This document shows positions 1-14,169 of a stretch of DNA of 64,000 bases, one piece after another (the first letter of the stretch is position 1; the number at the start of each line of letters is the position of its first letter). The notes under the pieces are model-generated. The model searched no databases. It had not been told where the DNA came from and worked only from the letters and a program-made list of their open reading frames with translations. The translations under genes were made by a program, and so were the position numbers. The DNA lies in the NCBI RefSeq assembly GCF_037975245.1, contig NC_092580.1, positions 779,001-843,000 of the forward strand, read 5' to 3'. This DNA comes from Apostichopus japonicus (lineage: Eukaryota; Echinodermata; Holothuroidea; Aspidochirotida; Stichopodidae).

Positions 1-3000
1 AAACGAACATAGATTTATATCAACTGCTGTCGTGGCGCGGTTGGTTGCTCTGTACCTCGAGAGCGTGACGTATTTTGGATCGCGGGCTCGAGACCAGGTG
101 GGGACAGTTTGCTTTTGCCGCGATCTGGTACGGTCTCTGGAACTTTAAGTATTAGAAACTAACATAGATTTATATCAACTGCTGTCGTGGCGCGGTTGGT
201 TGCTCTGTACCTCGAGAGCGTGACGTATTTTGGATCGCGGGCTCGAGACCAGGTGGGGGCAGTTTGCTTTTGCCGCGATCTTATACGGTCTCTGGGAACT
301 TTAAGTATTAGAAACGAACATAGATTTATATCAACTGCTGTCGTGGCGCGGTTGGTTGCTCTGTAACTCGAGAGCGTGACGTATTTTGGATCGCGGGCTC
401 GAGACCAGGTGGGGGCAGTTTGCTTTTGCCGCGATCTTATACGTTCTCTGGAACTCTAAGTATTAGAAACGAACATAGATTTATATCAACTGCTGTCGTG
501 GCGCGGTTGGTTGCTCTGTACCTCGAGAGCGTGACGTATTTTGGATCGCGGGCTCGAGACCAGGTGGGGGTAGTTTGCTTTTGCCGCGATCTCATACGGT
601 CTCTGGGAACTTTAAGTATTAGAAACGAACATAGATTTATATCAACTGCTGTCGTGGCGCGGTTGGTTGCTCTGTACCTCGAGAGCGTGACGTATTTTGG
701 ATCGCGGGCTCGAGACCAGGTGGGGGCAGTTTGCTTTTGCCGCGATCTCATACGGTCTCTGGGAAGTTTAAGTATTAGAAACGAACATAGATTTATATCA
801 ACTGCTGTCGTGGCGCGGTTGGTTGCTCTGTACCTCGAGAGCGTGACGTATTTTGGATCGCGGGCTCGAGACCAGGTGGGGCAGTTTGCTTTTGCCGCGA
901 TCTGGTACGGTCTCTGGGAACTTTAAGTATTAGAAACGAACATAGATTTATATCAACTGCTGTCGTGGCGCGGTTGGTTGCTCTGTACCTCGAGAGCGTG
1001 ACGTATTTTGGATCGCGGGCTCGAGACCAGGTGGGGCAGTTTGCTTTTGCCGCGATCTGGTACGGTCTCTGGGAACTTTAAGTATTAGAAACGAACATAG
1101 ATTTATATCAACTGCTGTCGTGGCGCGGTTGGTTGCTCTGTACCTCGAGAGCGTGACGTATTTTGGATCGCGGGCTCGAGACCAGGTGGGGGCAGTTTGC
1201 TTTTGCCGCGATCTCATACGGTCTCTGGGAACTTTAAGCATTAGAAACGAACATAGATTTATATCAACTGCTGTCGTGGCGCGGTTGGTTGCTCTGTACC
1301 TCGAGAGCGTGACGTATTTTGGATCGCGGGCTCGAGACCAGGTGGGGGCAGTTTGCTTTTGCCGCGATCTCATACGGTCTCTGGGAACTTTAAGCATTAG
1401 AAACGAACATAGATTTATATCAACTGCTGTCGTGGCGCGGTTGGTTGCTCTGTACCTCGAGAGCGTGACGTATTTTGGATCGCGGGCTCGAGACCAGGTG
1501 GGGGCAGTTTGCTTTTGCCGCGATCTCATACGGTCTCTGGGAACTTTAAGTATTAGAAACGAACATAGATTTATATCAACTGCTGTCGTGGCGCGGTTGG
1601 TTGCTCTGTACCTCGAGAGCGTGACGTATTTTGGATCGCGGGCTCGAGACCAGGTGGGGCAGTTTGCTTTTGCCGCGATCTTATACGGTCTCTGGGAACT
1701 TTAAGTATTAGAAACGAACATAGATTTATATCAACTGCTGTCGTGGCGCTGTTGGTTGCTCTGTACCTCGAGAGCGTGACGTATTTTGGATCGCGGGCTC
1801 GAGACCAGGTGGGGGCAGTTTGCTTTTGCCGCGATCTCGTACGGTCTCTGGAACTTTAAGTATTAGAAACGAACATAGATTTATATCAACTGCTGTCGTG
1901 GCGCGGTTGGTTGCTCTGTACCTCGAGAGCGTGACGTATTTTGGATCGCGGGCTCGAGACCAGGTGGGGCAGTTTGCTTTTGCCGCGATCTTATACGGTC
2001 TCTGTGAACTTTAAGTATTAGAAACGAACATAGATTTATATCAACTGCTGTCGTGGCGCGGTTGGTTGCTCTGTACCTCGAGAGCGTGACGTATTTTGGA
2101 TCGCGGGCTCGAGACCAGGTGGGGGCAGTTTGCTTTTGCCGCGATCTTGTACGGTCTCTGGGAAATTTAAGTATTAGAAACGAACATAGATTTATATCAA
2201 CTGCTGTCGTGGCGCGGTTGGTTGCTCTGTACCTCGAGAGCGTGACGTATTTTGGATCGCGGGCTCGAGACCAGGTGGGGGCAGTTTGCTTTTGCCGCGA
2301 TCTCATACGGTCTCTGGGAACTTTAAGTATTAGAAACGAACATAGATTTATATCAACTGCTGTCGTGGCGCGGTTGGTTGCTCTGTACCTCGAGAGCGTG
2401 ACGTATTTTGGATCGCGGGCTCGAGACCAGGTGGGGGCAGTTTGCTTTTGCCGCGATCTCATACGGTCTCTGGGAACTTTAAGTATTAGAAACGAACATA
2501 GATTTATATCAACTGCTGTCGTGGCGCGGTTGGTTGCTCTGTACCTCGAGAGCGTGACGTATTTTGGATCGCGGGCTCGAGACCAGGTGGGGGCAGTTTG
2601 CTTTTGCCGCGATCTCATACGGTCTCTGGGAAATTTAAGTATTAGAAACGAACATAGATTTATATCAACTGCTGTCGTGGCGCGGTTGGTTGCTCTGTAC
2701 CTCGAGAGCGTGACGTATTTTGGATCGCGGGCTCGCGACCAGGTGGGGGCAGTTTGCTTTTGCCGCGATCTCATACGGTCTCTGGGAACTTTAAGTATTA
2801 GAAACGAACATAGATTTATATCAACTGCTGTCGTGGCGCGGTTTGTTGCTCTGTACCTCGAGAGCGTGACGTATTTTGGATCGCGGGCTCGCGACCAGGT
2901 GGGGACAGTTTGCTTTTGCCGCGATCTTATACGGTCTCTGGGAACTTTAAGTATTAGAAACTAACATAGATTTATATCAACTGCTGTCGTGGCGCGGTTG

Positions 3001-6000
3001 GTTGCTCTGTACCTCGAGAGCGTGACGTATTTTGGATCGCGGGCTCGAGACCAGGTGGGGGCAGTTTGCTTTTGCCGCGATCTTATACGGTCTCTGGGAA
3101 CTTTAAGTATTAGAAACGAACATAGATTTATATCAACTGCTGTCGTGGCGCGGTTGGTTGCTCTGTACCTCGAGAGCGTGACGTATTTTGGATCGCGGGC
3201 TCGAGACCAGGTGGGGGCAGTTTGCTTTTGCCGCGATCTCGTACTGTCTCTGGAACTTTAAGTATTAGAAACGAACATAGATTTATATCAACTGCTGTCG
3301 TGGCGCGGTTGGTTGCTCTGTACCTCGAGAGCGTGACGTATTTTGGATCGCGGGCTCGAGACCAGGTGGGGCAGTTTGCTTTTGCCGCGATCTGGTACGG
3401 TCTCTGGAACTTTAAGTATTAGAAACGAACATAGATTTATATCAACTGCTGTCGTGGCGCGGTTGGTTGCTCTGTACCTCGAGAGCGTGACGTATTTTGG
3501 ATCGCGGGCTCGAGACCAGGTGGGGGCAGTTTGCTTTTGCCGCGATCTTATTCGGTCTCTGGGAACTTTAAGTATTAGAAACGAACATAGATTTATATCA
3601 ACTGCTGTCGTGGCGCGGTTGGTTGCTCTGTAACTCGAGAGCGTGACGTATTTTGGATCGCGGGCTCGAGACCAGGTGGGGCAGTTTGCATTTGCCGCGA
3701 TCTCATACGGTCTCTGGAAACTTTAAGTATTAGAAACGAACATAGATTTATATCAACTGCTGTCGTGGCGCGGTTGGTTGCTCTGTACCTCGAGAGCGTG
3801 ACGTATTTTGGATCGCGGGCTCGAGACCAGGTGGGGGCAGTTTGCTTTTGCCGCGATCTTATACGGTCTCTGGAAACTTTAAGTATTAGAAACGAACATA
3901 GATTTATATCAACTGCTGTCGTGGCGCGGTTGGTTGCTCTGTACCTCGAGAGCGTGACGTATTTTGGATCGCGGGCTCGAGACCAGGTGGGGCAGTTTGC
4001 TTTTGCCGCGATTTTATACGGTCTCTGGAACTTTAAGTATTAGAAACGAACATAGATTTATATCAACTGCTGTCGTGGCGCGGTTGGTTGCTCTGTACCT
4101 CGAGAGCGTGACGTATTTTGGATCGCGGGCTCGAGACCAGGTGGGGCAGTTTGCTTTTGCCGCGATCTGGTACGGTCTCTGGAACTTTAAGTATTAGAAA
4201 CGAACATAGATTTATATCAACTGCTGTCGTGGCGCGGTTGGTTGCTCTGTACCTCGAGAGCGTGACGTATTTTGGATCGCGGGCTCGAGACCAGGTGGGG
4301 GCAGTTTGCTTTTGCCGCGATCTGGTACGGTCTCTGGGAACTTTAAGTATTAGAAACGAACATAGATTTATATCAACTGCTGTCGTGGCGCGGTTGGTTG
4401 CTCTGTAACTCGAGAGCGTGACGTATTTTGGATCGCGGGCTCGAGACCAGGTGGGGGCAGTTTGCTTTTGCCGCGATCTTATACGGTCTCTGGAACTTTA
4501 AGTATTAGAAACGAACATAGATTTATATCAACTGCTGTCGTGGCGCGGTTGGTTGCTCTGTACCTCGAGAGCGTGACGTATTTTGGATCGCGGGCTCGAG
4601 ACCAGGTGGGGGCAGTTTGCTTTTGCCGCGATCTCATACGGTCTCTGGGAACTTTAAGTATTAGAAACGAACATAGATTTATATCAACTGCTGTCGTGGC
4701 GCGGTTGGTTGCTCTGTACCTCGAGAGCGTGACGTATTTTGGATCGCGGGCTCGAGACCAGGTGGGGGCAGTTTGCTTTTGCCGCGATCTTATTCGGTCT
4801 CTGGGAACTTTAAGTATTAGAAACGAACATAGATTTATATCAACTGCTGTCGTGGCGCGGTTGGTTGCTCTGTACCTCGAGAGCGTGACGTATTTTGGAT
4901 CGCGGGCTCGAGACCAGGTGGGGCAGTTTGCTTTTGCCGCGATCTCATACGGTCTCTGGAAACTTTAAGTATTAGAAACGAACATAGATTTATATCAACT
5001 GCTGTCGTGGCGCGGTTGGTTGCTCTGTACCTCGAGAGCGTGACGTATTTTGGATCGCGGGCTCGAGACCAGGTGGGGGCAGTTTGCTTTTGCCGCGATC
5101 TTATACGGTCTCTGGGAACTTTAAGTATTAGAAACGAACATAGATTTATATCAACTGCTGTCGTGGCGCGGTTGGTTGCTCTGTACCTCGAGAGCGTGAC
5201 GTATTTTGGATCGCGGGCTCGAGACCAGGTGGGGCAGTTTGCTTTTGCCGCGATCTGGTACGGTCTCTGGAACTTTAAGTATTAGAAACGAACATAGATT
5301 TATATCAACTGCTGTCGTGGCGCGGTTGGTTGCTCTGTACCTCGAGAGCGTGACGTATTTTGGATCGCGGGCTCGAGACCAGGTGGGGGCAGTTTGCTTT
5401 TGCCGCGATCTTATACCGTCTCTGGGAACTTTAAGTATTAGAAACGAACATAGATTTATATCAACTGCTGTCGTGGCGCGGTTGGTTGCTCTGTAACTCG
5501 AGAGCGTGACGTATTTTGGATCGCGGGCTCGAGACCAGGTGGGGGCAGTTTGCTTTTGCCGCGATCTTATACGGTCTCTGGGAACTTTAAGTATTAGAAA
5601 CGAACATAGATTTATATCAACTGCTGTCGTGGCGCGGTTGGTTGCTCTGTACCTCGAGAGCGTGACGTATTTTGGATCGCGGGCTCGAGACCAGGTGGGG
5701 GCAGTTTGCTTTTGCCGCGATCTCATACGGTCTCTGGGAACTTTAAGTATTAGAAACGAACATAGATTTATATCAACTGCTGTCGTGGCGCGGTTGGTTG
5801 CTATGTACCTCGAGAGCGTGACGTATTTTGGATCGCGGGCTTGAGACCAGGTGGGGGCAGTTTGCTTTAGCCGCGATCTCATACGGTCTCTGGGAACTTT
5901 AAGTATTAGAAACGAACATAGATTTCTATCAACTGCTGTCGTGGCGCGGTTGGTTGCTCTGTACCTCGAGAGCGTGACGTATTTTGGATCGCGGGCTCGA

Positions 6001-8661
6001 GACCAGGTGGGGGCAGTTTGCTTTTGCCGCGATCTTATACGGTCTCTGGGAACTTTAAGTATTAGAAACGAACGTAGATTTATATCAACTGCTGTCGTGG
6101 CGCGGTTGGTTGCTCTGTACCTCGAGAGCGTGACGTATTTTGGATCGCGGGCTCGAGACCAGGTGAGGGCAGTTTGCTTTTGCCGCGATCTCATACGGTC
6201 TCTGGAACTTTAAGTATTAGAAACGAACATAGATTTATATCAACTGCTGTCGTGGCGCGGTTGGTTGCTCTGTACCTCGAGAGTGTGACGTATTTTGGAT
6301 CGCGGGCTCGAGACCAGGTGGGGGCAGTTTGCTTTTGCCGCGATCTTATACGGTCTCTTGGAACTTTAAGTATTAGAAACGAACATAGATTTATATCAAC
6401 TGCTGTCGTGGCGCGGTTGGTTGCTCTGTACCTCGAGAGTGTGACGTATTTTGGATCGCGGGCTCGAGACCAGGTGGGGGCAGTTTGCTTTTGCCGCGAT
6501 CTTATACGGTCTCTTGGAACTTTAAGTATTAGAAACGAACATAGATTTATATCAACTGCTGTCGTGGCGCGGTTGGTTGCTCTGTACCTCGAGAGCGTGA
6601 CGTATTTTGGATCGCGGGCTCGAGACCAGGTGGGGGCAGTTTGCTTTTGCCGCGATCATATACGGTCTCTTGGAACTTTAAGTATTAGAAACGAACATAG
6701 ATTTATATCAACTGCTGTCGTGGCGCGGTTGGTTGCTCTGTACCTCGAGAGCGTGACGTATTTTGGATCGCGGGCTCGAGACCAGGTGGGGGCAGTTTGC
6801 TTTTGCCGCGATCTTATACGGTCTCTTGGAACTTTAAGTATTAGAAACGAACATAGATTTATATCAACTGCTGTCGTGGCGCGGTTGGTTGCTCTGTACC
6901 TCGAGAGCGTGACGTATTTTGGATCGCGGGCTCGAGACCAGGTGGGGGCAGTTTGCTTTTGCCGCGATCTCATACGGTCTCTGGGAACTTTAAGTATTAG
7001 AAACGAACATAGATTTATATCAACTGCTGTCGTGGCGCGGTTGGTTGCTCTGTACCTCGAGAGCGTGACGTATTTTGGATCGCGGGCTCGAGACCAGGTG
7101 GGGGCAGTTTGCTTTTGCCGCGATCTCATACGGTCTCTGCTAAATTTAAGTATTAGAAACGAACATAGATTTATATCAACTGCTGTCGTGGCGCGGTTGG
7201 TTGCTCTGTACCTCGAGAGCGTGACGTATTTTGGATCGCGGGCTCGAGACCAGGTGGGGGCAGTTTGCTTTTGCCGCGATCTTATACGGTCTCTGGGAAC
7301 TTTAAGCATTAGAAACGAACATAGATTTATATCAACTGCTGTCGTGGCGCGGTTGGTTGCTCTGTACCTCGAGAGCGTGACGTATTTTGGATCGCGGGCT
7401 CGAGACCAGGTGGGGGCAGTTTGCTTTTGCCGCGATCTCATACGGTCTCTGGGAACTTTAAGTATTAGAAACGAACATAGATTTATATCAACTGCTGTCG
7501 TGGCGCGGTTGGTTGCTCTGTACCTCGAGAGCGTGACGTATTTTGGATCGCGGGCTCGAGACCAGGTGGGGCAGTTTGCTTTTGCCGCGATCTGGTACGG
7601 TCTCTGGGAACTTTAAGTATTAGAAACGAACATAGATTTATATCAACTGCTGTCGTGGCGCGGTTGGTTGCTCTGTACCTCGAGAGCGTGACGTATTTTG
7701 GATCGCGGGCTCGAGACCAGGTGGGGGCAGTTTGCTTTTGCCGCGATCTCGTACGGTCTCTGGAACTTTAAGTATTAGAAACGAACATAGATTTATATCA
7801 ACTGCTGTCGTGGCGCGGTTGGTTGCTCTGTACCTCGAGAGCGTGACGTATTTTGGATCGCGGGCTCGAGACCAGGTGGGGGCAGTTTGCTTTTGCCGCG
7901 ATCTGGTACGGTCTCTGGGAAATTTAAGTATTAGAAACGAACATAGATTTATATCAACTGCTGTCGTGGCGCGGTTGGTTGCTCTGTACCTCGAGAGCGT
8001 GACGTATTTTGGATCGCGGGCTCGAGACCAGGTGGGGGCAGTTTGCTTTTGCCGCGATCTCATACGGTCTCTGGGAACTTTAAGTATTAGAAACGAACAT
8101 AGATTTATATCAACTGCTGTCGTGGCGCGGTTGGTTGCTCTGTACCTCGAGAGCGTGACGTATTTTGGATCGCGGGCTCGAGACCAGGTGGGGGCAGTTT
8201 GCTTTTGCCGCGATCTTATACGGTCTCTGGGAACTTTAAGTATTAGAAACGAACATAGATTTATATCAACTGCTGTCGTGGCGCGGTTGGTTGCTCTGTA
8301 CCTCGAGAGCGTGACGTATTTTGGATCGCGGGCTCGCGACCAGGTGGGGCAGTTTGCTTTTGCCGCGATCTTATACGGTCTCTGGGAACTTTAAGTATTA
8401 GAAACGAACATAGATTTATATCAACTGATGTCGTGGCGCGGTTGGTTGCTCTGTACCTCGAGAGCGTGACGTATTTTGGATCGCGGGCTCGAGACCAGGT
8501 GGGGGCAGTTTGCTTTTGCCGCGATCTCATACGGTCTCTGGGAACTTTAAGTATTAGAAACGAACATAGATTTATATCAACTGCTGTCGTGGCGCGGTTG
8601 GTTGCTCTGTACCTCGAGAGCGTGACGTATTTTGGATCGCGGGCTCGAGACCAGGTGGGGG

Positions 8662-11600
8662 CAGTTTGCTTTTGCCACGATCTCGTACTGTCTCTGGAAC
8701 TTTAAGTATTAGAAACGAACATAGATTTATATCAACTGCTGTCGTGGCGCGGTTGGTTGCTCTGTACCTCGAGAGCGTGACGTATTTTGGATCGCGGGCT
8801 CGAGACCAGGTGGGGCAGTTTGCTTTTGCCGCGATCTTATACGGTCTCTGGGAACTTTAAGTATTAGAAACGAACATAGATTTATATCAACTGCTGTCGT
8901 GGCGCGGTTGGTTGCTCTGTACCTCGAGACCGTGACGATTTTTGGATCGCGGGCTCGAGACCAGGTGGGTGCAGTTTGCTTTTGCCGCGATCTTGTACGG
9001 TCTCTGGAAATTTAAGTATTAGAAACGAACATAGATTTATATCAACTGCTGTCGTGGCGCGGTTGGTTGCTCTGTAACTCGAGAGCGTGACGTATTTTGG
9101 ATCGCGGGCTCGAGACCAGGTGGGGGCAGTTTGCTTTTGCCGCGATCTCATACGGTCTCTGGGAACTTTAAGTATTAGAAACGAACATAGATTTATATCA
9201 ACTGCTGTCGTGGCGCGGTTGGTTGCTCTGTAACTCGAGAGCGTGACGTATTTTGGATCGCGGGCTCGAGACCAGGTGGGGGCAGTTTGCTTTTGCCGCG
9301 ATCTCATACGGTCTCTGGGAACTTTAAGTATTAGAAACGAACATAGATTTATATCAACTGCTGTCGTGGCGCGGTTGGTTGCTCTGTACCTCGAGAGCGT
9401 GACGTATTTTGGATCGCGGGCTCGAGACCAGGTGGGGGCAGTTTGCTTTTGCCGCGATCTTATTCGGTCTCTGGGAACTTTAAGTATTAGAAACGAACAT
9501 AGAATTATATCAACTGCTGTCGTGGCGCGGTTGGTTGCTCTGTAACTCGAGAGCGTGACGTATTTTGGATCGCGGGCTCGAGACCAGGTGGGGCAGTTTG
9601 CTTTTGCCGCGATCTCATACGGTCTCTGGAAACTTTAAGTATTAGAAACGAACATAGATTTATATCAACTGCTGTCGTGGCGCGGTTGGTTGCTCTGTAC
9701 CTCGAGAGCGGGACGTATTTTGGATCGCGGGCTCGAGACCAGGTGGGGGCAGTTTGCTTTTGCCGCGATCTTATACGGTCTCTGGGAACTTTAAGTATTA
9801 GAAACGAACATAGATTTATATCAACTGCTGTCGTGGCGCGGTTGGTTGCTCTGTACCTCGAGAGCGTGACGTATTTTGGATCGCGGGCTCGAGACCAGGT
9901 GGGGCAGTTTGCTTTTGCCGCGATCTGGTACGGTCTCTGGAACTTTAAGTATTAGAAACGAACATAGATTTATATCAACTGCTGTCGTGGCGCGGTTGGT
10001 TGCTCTGTACCTCGAGAGCGTGACGTATTTTGGATCGCGGGCTCGAGACCAGGTGGGGGCAGTTTGCTTTTGCCGCGATCTTATACGGTCTCTGGGAACT
10101 TTAAGTATTAGAAACGAACATAGATTTATATCAACTGCTGTCGTGGCGCGGTTGGTTGCTCTGTACCTCGAGAGCGTGACATATTTTGGATCGCGGGCTC
10201 GAGACCAGGTGGGGGCAGTTTGCTTTTGCCGCGATCTCATACGGTCTCTGGGAACTTTAAGTATTATAAACGAACATAGATTTATATCAACTGCTGTCGT
10301 GGCGCGGTTGGTTGCTCTGTAACTCGAGAGCGTGACGTATTTTGGATCGCGGGCTCGAGACCAGGTGGGGGCAGTTTGCTTTTGCCGCGATCTTATACGG
10401 TCTCTGGAACTTTAAGTATTAGAAACGAACATAGATTTATATCAACTGCTGTCGTGGCGCGGTTGGTTGCTCTGTACCTCGAGAGCGTGACGTATTTTGG
10501 ATCGCGGGCTCGAGACCAGGTGGGGGTAGTTTGCTTTTGCCACGATCTCGTACTGTCTCTGGAACTTTAAGTATTAGAAACGAACATAGATTTATATCAA
10601 CTGCTGTCGTGGCGCGGTTGGTTGCTCTGTACCTCGAGAGCGTGACGTATTTTGGATCGCGGGCTCGAGACCAGGTGGGGCAGTTTGCTTTTGCCGCGAT
10701 CTTATACGGTCTCTGGGAACTTTAAGTATTAGAAACGAACATAGATTTATATCAACTGCTGTCGTGGCGCGGTTGGTTGCTCTGTACCTCGAGACCGTGA
10801 CGATTTTTGGATCGCGGGCTCGAGACCAGGTGGGTGCAGTTTGCTTTTGCCGCGATCTTGTACGGTCTCTGGAAATTTAAGTATTAGAAACGAACATAGA
10901 TTTATATCAACTGCTGTCGTGGCGCGGTTGGTTGCTCTGTAACTCGAGAGCGTGACGTATTTTGGATCGCGGGCTCGAGACCAGGTGGGGGCAGTTTGCT
11001 TTTGCCGCGATCTCATACGGTCTCTGGGAACTTTAAGTATTAGAAACGAACATAGATTTATATCAACTGCTGTCGTGGCGCGGTTGGTTGCTCTGTAACT
11101 CGAGAGCGTGACGTATTTTGGATCGCGGGCTCGAGACCAGGTGGGGGCAGTTTGCTTTTGCCGCGATCTCATACGGTCTCTGGGAACTTTAAGTATTAGA
11201 AACGAACATAGATTTATATCAACTGCTGTCGTGGCGCGGTTGGTTGCTCTGTACCTCGAGAGCGTGACGTATTTTGGATCGCGGGCTCGAGACCAGGTGG
11301 GGGCAGTTTGCTTTTGCCGCGATCTTATTCGGTCTCTGGGAACTTTAAGTATTAGAAACGAACATAGAATTATATCAACTGCTGTCGTGGCGCGGTTGGT
11401 TGCTCTGTAACTCGAGAGCGTGACGTATTTTGGATCGCGGGCTCGAGACCAGGTGGGGCAGTTTGCTTTTGCCGCGATCTCATACGGTCTCTGGAAACTT
11501 TAAGTATTAGAAACGAACATAGATTTATATCAACTGCTGTCGTGGCGCGGTTGGTTGCTCTGTACCTCGAGAGCGGGACGTATTTTGGATCGCGGGCTCG

Positions 11601-12391
11601 AGACCAGGTGGGGGCAGTTTGCTTTTGCCGCGATCTTATACGGTCTCTGGGAACTTTAAGTATTAGAAACGAACATAGATTTATATCAACTGCTGTCGTG
11701 GCGCGGTTGGTTGCTCTGTACCTCGAGAGCGTGACGTATTTTGGATCGCGGGCTCGAGACCAGGTGGGGCAGTTTGCTTTTGCCGCGATCTGGTACGGTC
11801 TCTGGAACTTTAAGTATTAGAAACGAACATAGATTTATATCAACTGCTGTCGTGGCGCGGTTGGTTGCTCTGTACCTCGAGAGCGTGACGTATTTTGGAT
11901 CGCGGGCTCGAGACCAGGTGGGGGCAGTTTGCTTTTGCCGCGATCTTATACGGTCTCTGGGAACTTTAAGTATTAGAAACGAACATAGATTTATATCAAC
12001 TGCTGTCGTGGCGCGGTTGGTTGCTCTGTACCTCGAGAGCGTGACATATTTTGGATCGCGGGCTCGAGACCAGGTGGGGGCAGTTTGCTTTTGCCGCGAT
12101 CTCATACGGTCTCTGGGAACTTTAAGTATTATAAACGAACATAGATTTATATCAACTGCTGTCGTGGCGCGGTTGGTTGCTCTGTAACTCGAGAGCGTGA
12201 CGTATTTTGGATCGCGGGCTCGAGACCAGGTGGGGGCAGTTTGCTTTTGCCGCGATCTTATACGGTCTCTGGAACTTTAAGTATTAGAAACGAACATAGA
12301 TTTATATCAACTGCTGTCGTGGCGCGGTTGGTTGCTCTGTACCTCGAGAGCGTGACGTATTTTGGATCGCGGGCTCGAGACCAGGTGGGGG
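8662..12391 (+). repeat. Tandem higher-order duplication, 2 x 1,865 bp (12 monomers)
   Basis: Two adjacent blocks (about 8,662-10,526 and 10,527-12,391) share the same ordered series of unit variants, including rare ones: a gaccgtgacgatttttgg unit (near 8,926 and 10,791), gaattatatc (9,502 and 11,367), gagcgggacg (9,706 and 11,571) and gtattataaacg (10,261 and 12,126). All sit 1,865 bp apart. The junction bases differ (gggggc against gggggt near 8,660 and 10,525), which places the breakpoints. Confidence 0.9.
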
Positions 12392-14169
12392 TAGTTTGCT
12401 TTTGCCGCGATCTCATACGGTCTCTGGGAACTTTAAGTATTAGAAACGAACATAGATTTATATCAACTGCTGTCGTGGCGCGGTTGGTTGCTCTGTACCT
12501 CGAGAGCGTGACGTATTTTGGATCGCGGGCTCGAGACCAGGTGGGGGCAGTTTGCTTTTGCCGCGATCTTATTCGGTCTCTGGGAACTTTAAGTATTAGA
12601 AACGAACATAGATTTATATCAACTGCTGTCGTGGCGCGGTTGGTTGCTCTGTAACTCGAGAGCGTGACGTATTTTGGATCGCGGGCTCGAGACCAGGTGG
12701 GGCAGTTTGCTTTTGCCGCGATCTGGTACGGTCTCTGGAAACTTTAAGTATTAGAAACGAACATAGATTTATATCAACTGCTGTCGTGGCGCGGTTGGTT
12801 GCTCTGTACCTCGAGAGCGTGACGTATTTTGGATCGCGGGCTCGAGACCAGGTGGGGGCAGTTTGCTTTTGCCGCGATCTCATACGGTCTCTGGGAACTT
12901 TTAGTATTAGAAACGAACATAGATTTATATCAACTGCTGTCGTGGCGCGGTTGGTTGCTCTGTACCTCGAGAGCGTGACGTATTTTGGATCGCGGGCTCG
13001 AGACCAGGTGGGGCAGTTTGCTTTTGCCGCGATCTGGTACGGTCTCTGGAACTTTAAGTATTAGAAACGAACATAGATTTATATCAACTGCTGTCGTGGC
13101 GCGGTTGGTTGCTCTGTACCTCGAGAGCGTGACGTATTTTGGATCGCGGGCTCGAGACCAGGTGGGGGCAGTTTGCTTTTGCCGCGATCTTATACGGTCT
13201 CTGGGAACTTTAAGTATTAGAAACGAACATAGATTTATATCAACTGCTGTCGTGGCGCGGTTGGTTGCTCTGTACCTCGAGAGCGTGACGTATTTTGGAT
13301 CGCGGGCTCGAGACCAGGTGGGGGCAGTTTGCTTTTGCCGCGATCTCATACGGTCTCTGGGAACTTTAAGTATTAGAAACGAACATAGATTTATATCAAC
13401 TGCTGTCGTGGCGCGGTTGTTTGCTCTGTAACTCGAGAGCGTGACGTATTTTGGATCGCGGGCTCGAGACCAGGTGGGGGCAGTTTGCTTTTGCCGCGAT
13501 CTGGTACGGTCTCTGGGAACTTTAAGTATTAGAAACGAACATAGATTTATATCAACTGCTGTCGTGGCGCGGTTGGTTGCTCTGTACCTCGAGAGCGTGA
13601 CGTATTTTGGATCGCGGGCTCGAGACCAGGTGGGGGCAGTTTGCTTTTGCCGCGATCTCATACGGTCTCTGGGAACTTTAAGTATTAGAAACGAACATAG
13701 ATTTATATCAACTGCTGTCGTGGCGCGGTTGGTTGCTCTGTACCTCGAGAGCGTGACGTATTTTGGATCGCGGGCTCGAGACCAGGTGGGGACAGTTTGC
13801 TTTTGCCGCGATCTTATACGGTCTCTGGGAACTTTAAGTATTAGAAACGAACATAGATTTATATCAACTGCTGTCGTGGCGCGGTTGGTTGCTATGTACC
13901 TCGAGAGCGTGACGTATTTTGGATCGCGGGCTTGAGACCAGGTGGGGGCAGTTTGCTTTAGCCGCGATCTCATACGGTCTCTGGGAACTTTAAGTATTAG
14001 AAACGAACATAGATTTATATCAACTGCTGTCGTGGCGCGGTTGGTTGCTCTGTACCTCGAGAGCGTGACGTATTTTGGATCGCGGGCTCGAGACCAGGTG
14101 GGGGCAGTTTGCTTTTGCCGCGATCTCATACGGTCTCTTGGAACTTTAAGTATTAGAAACGAACGTAGA

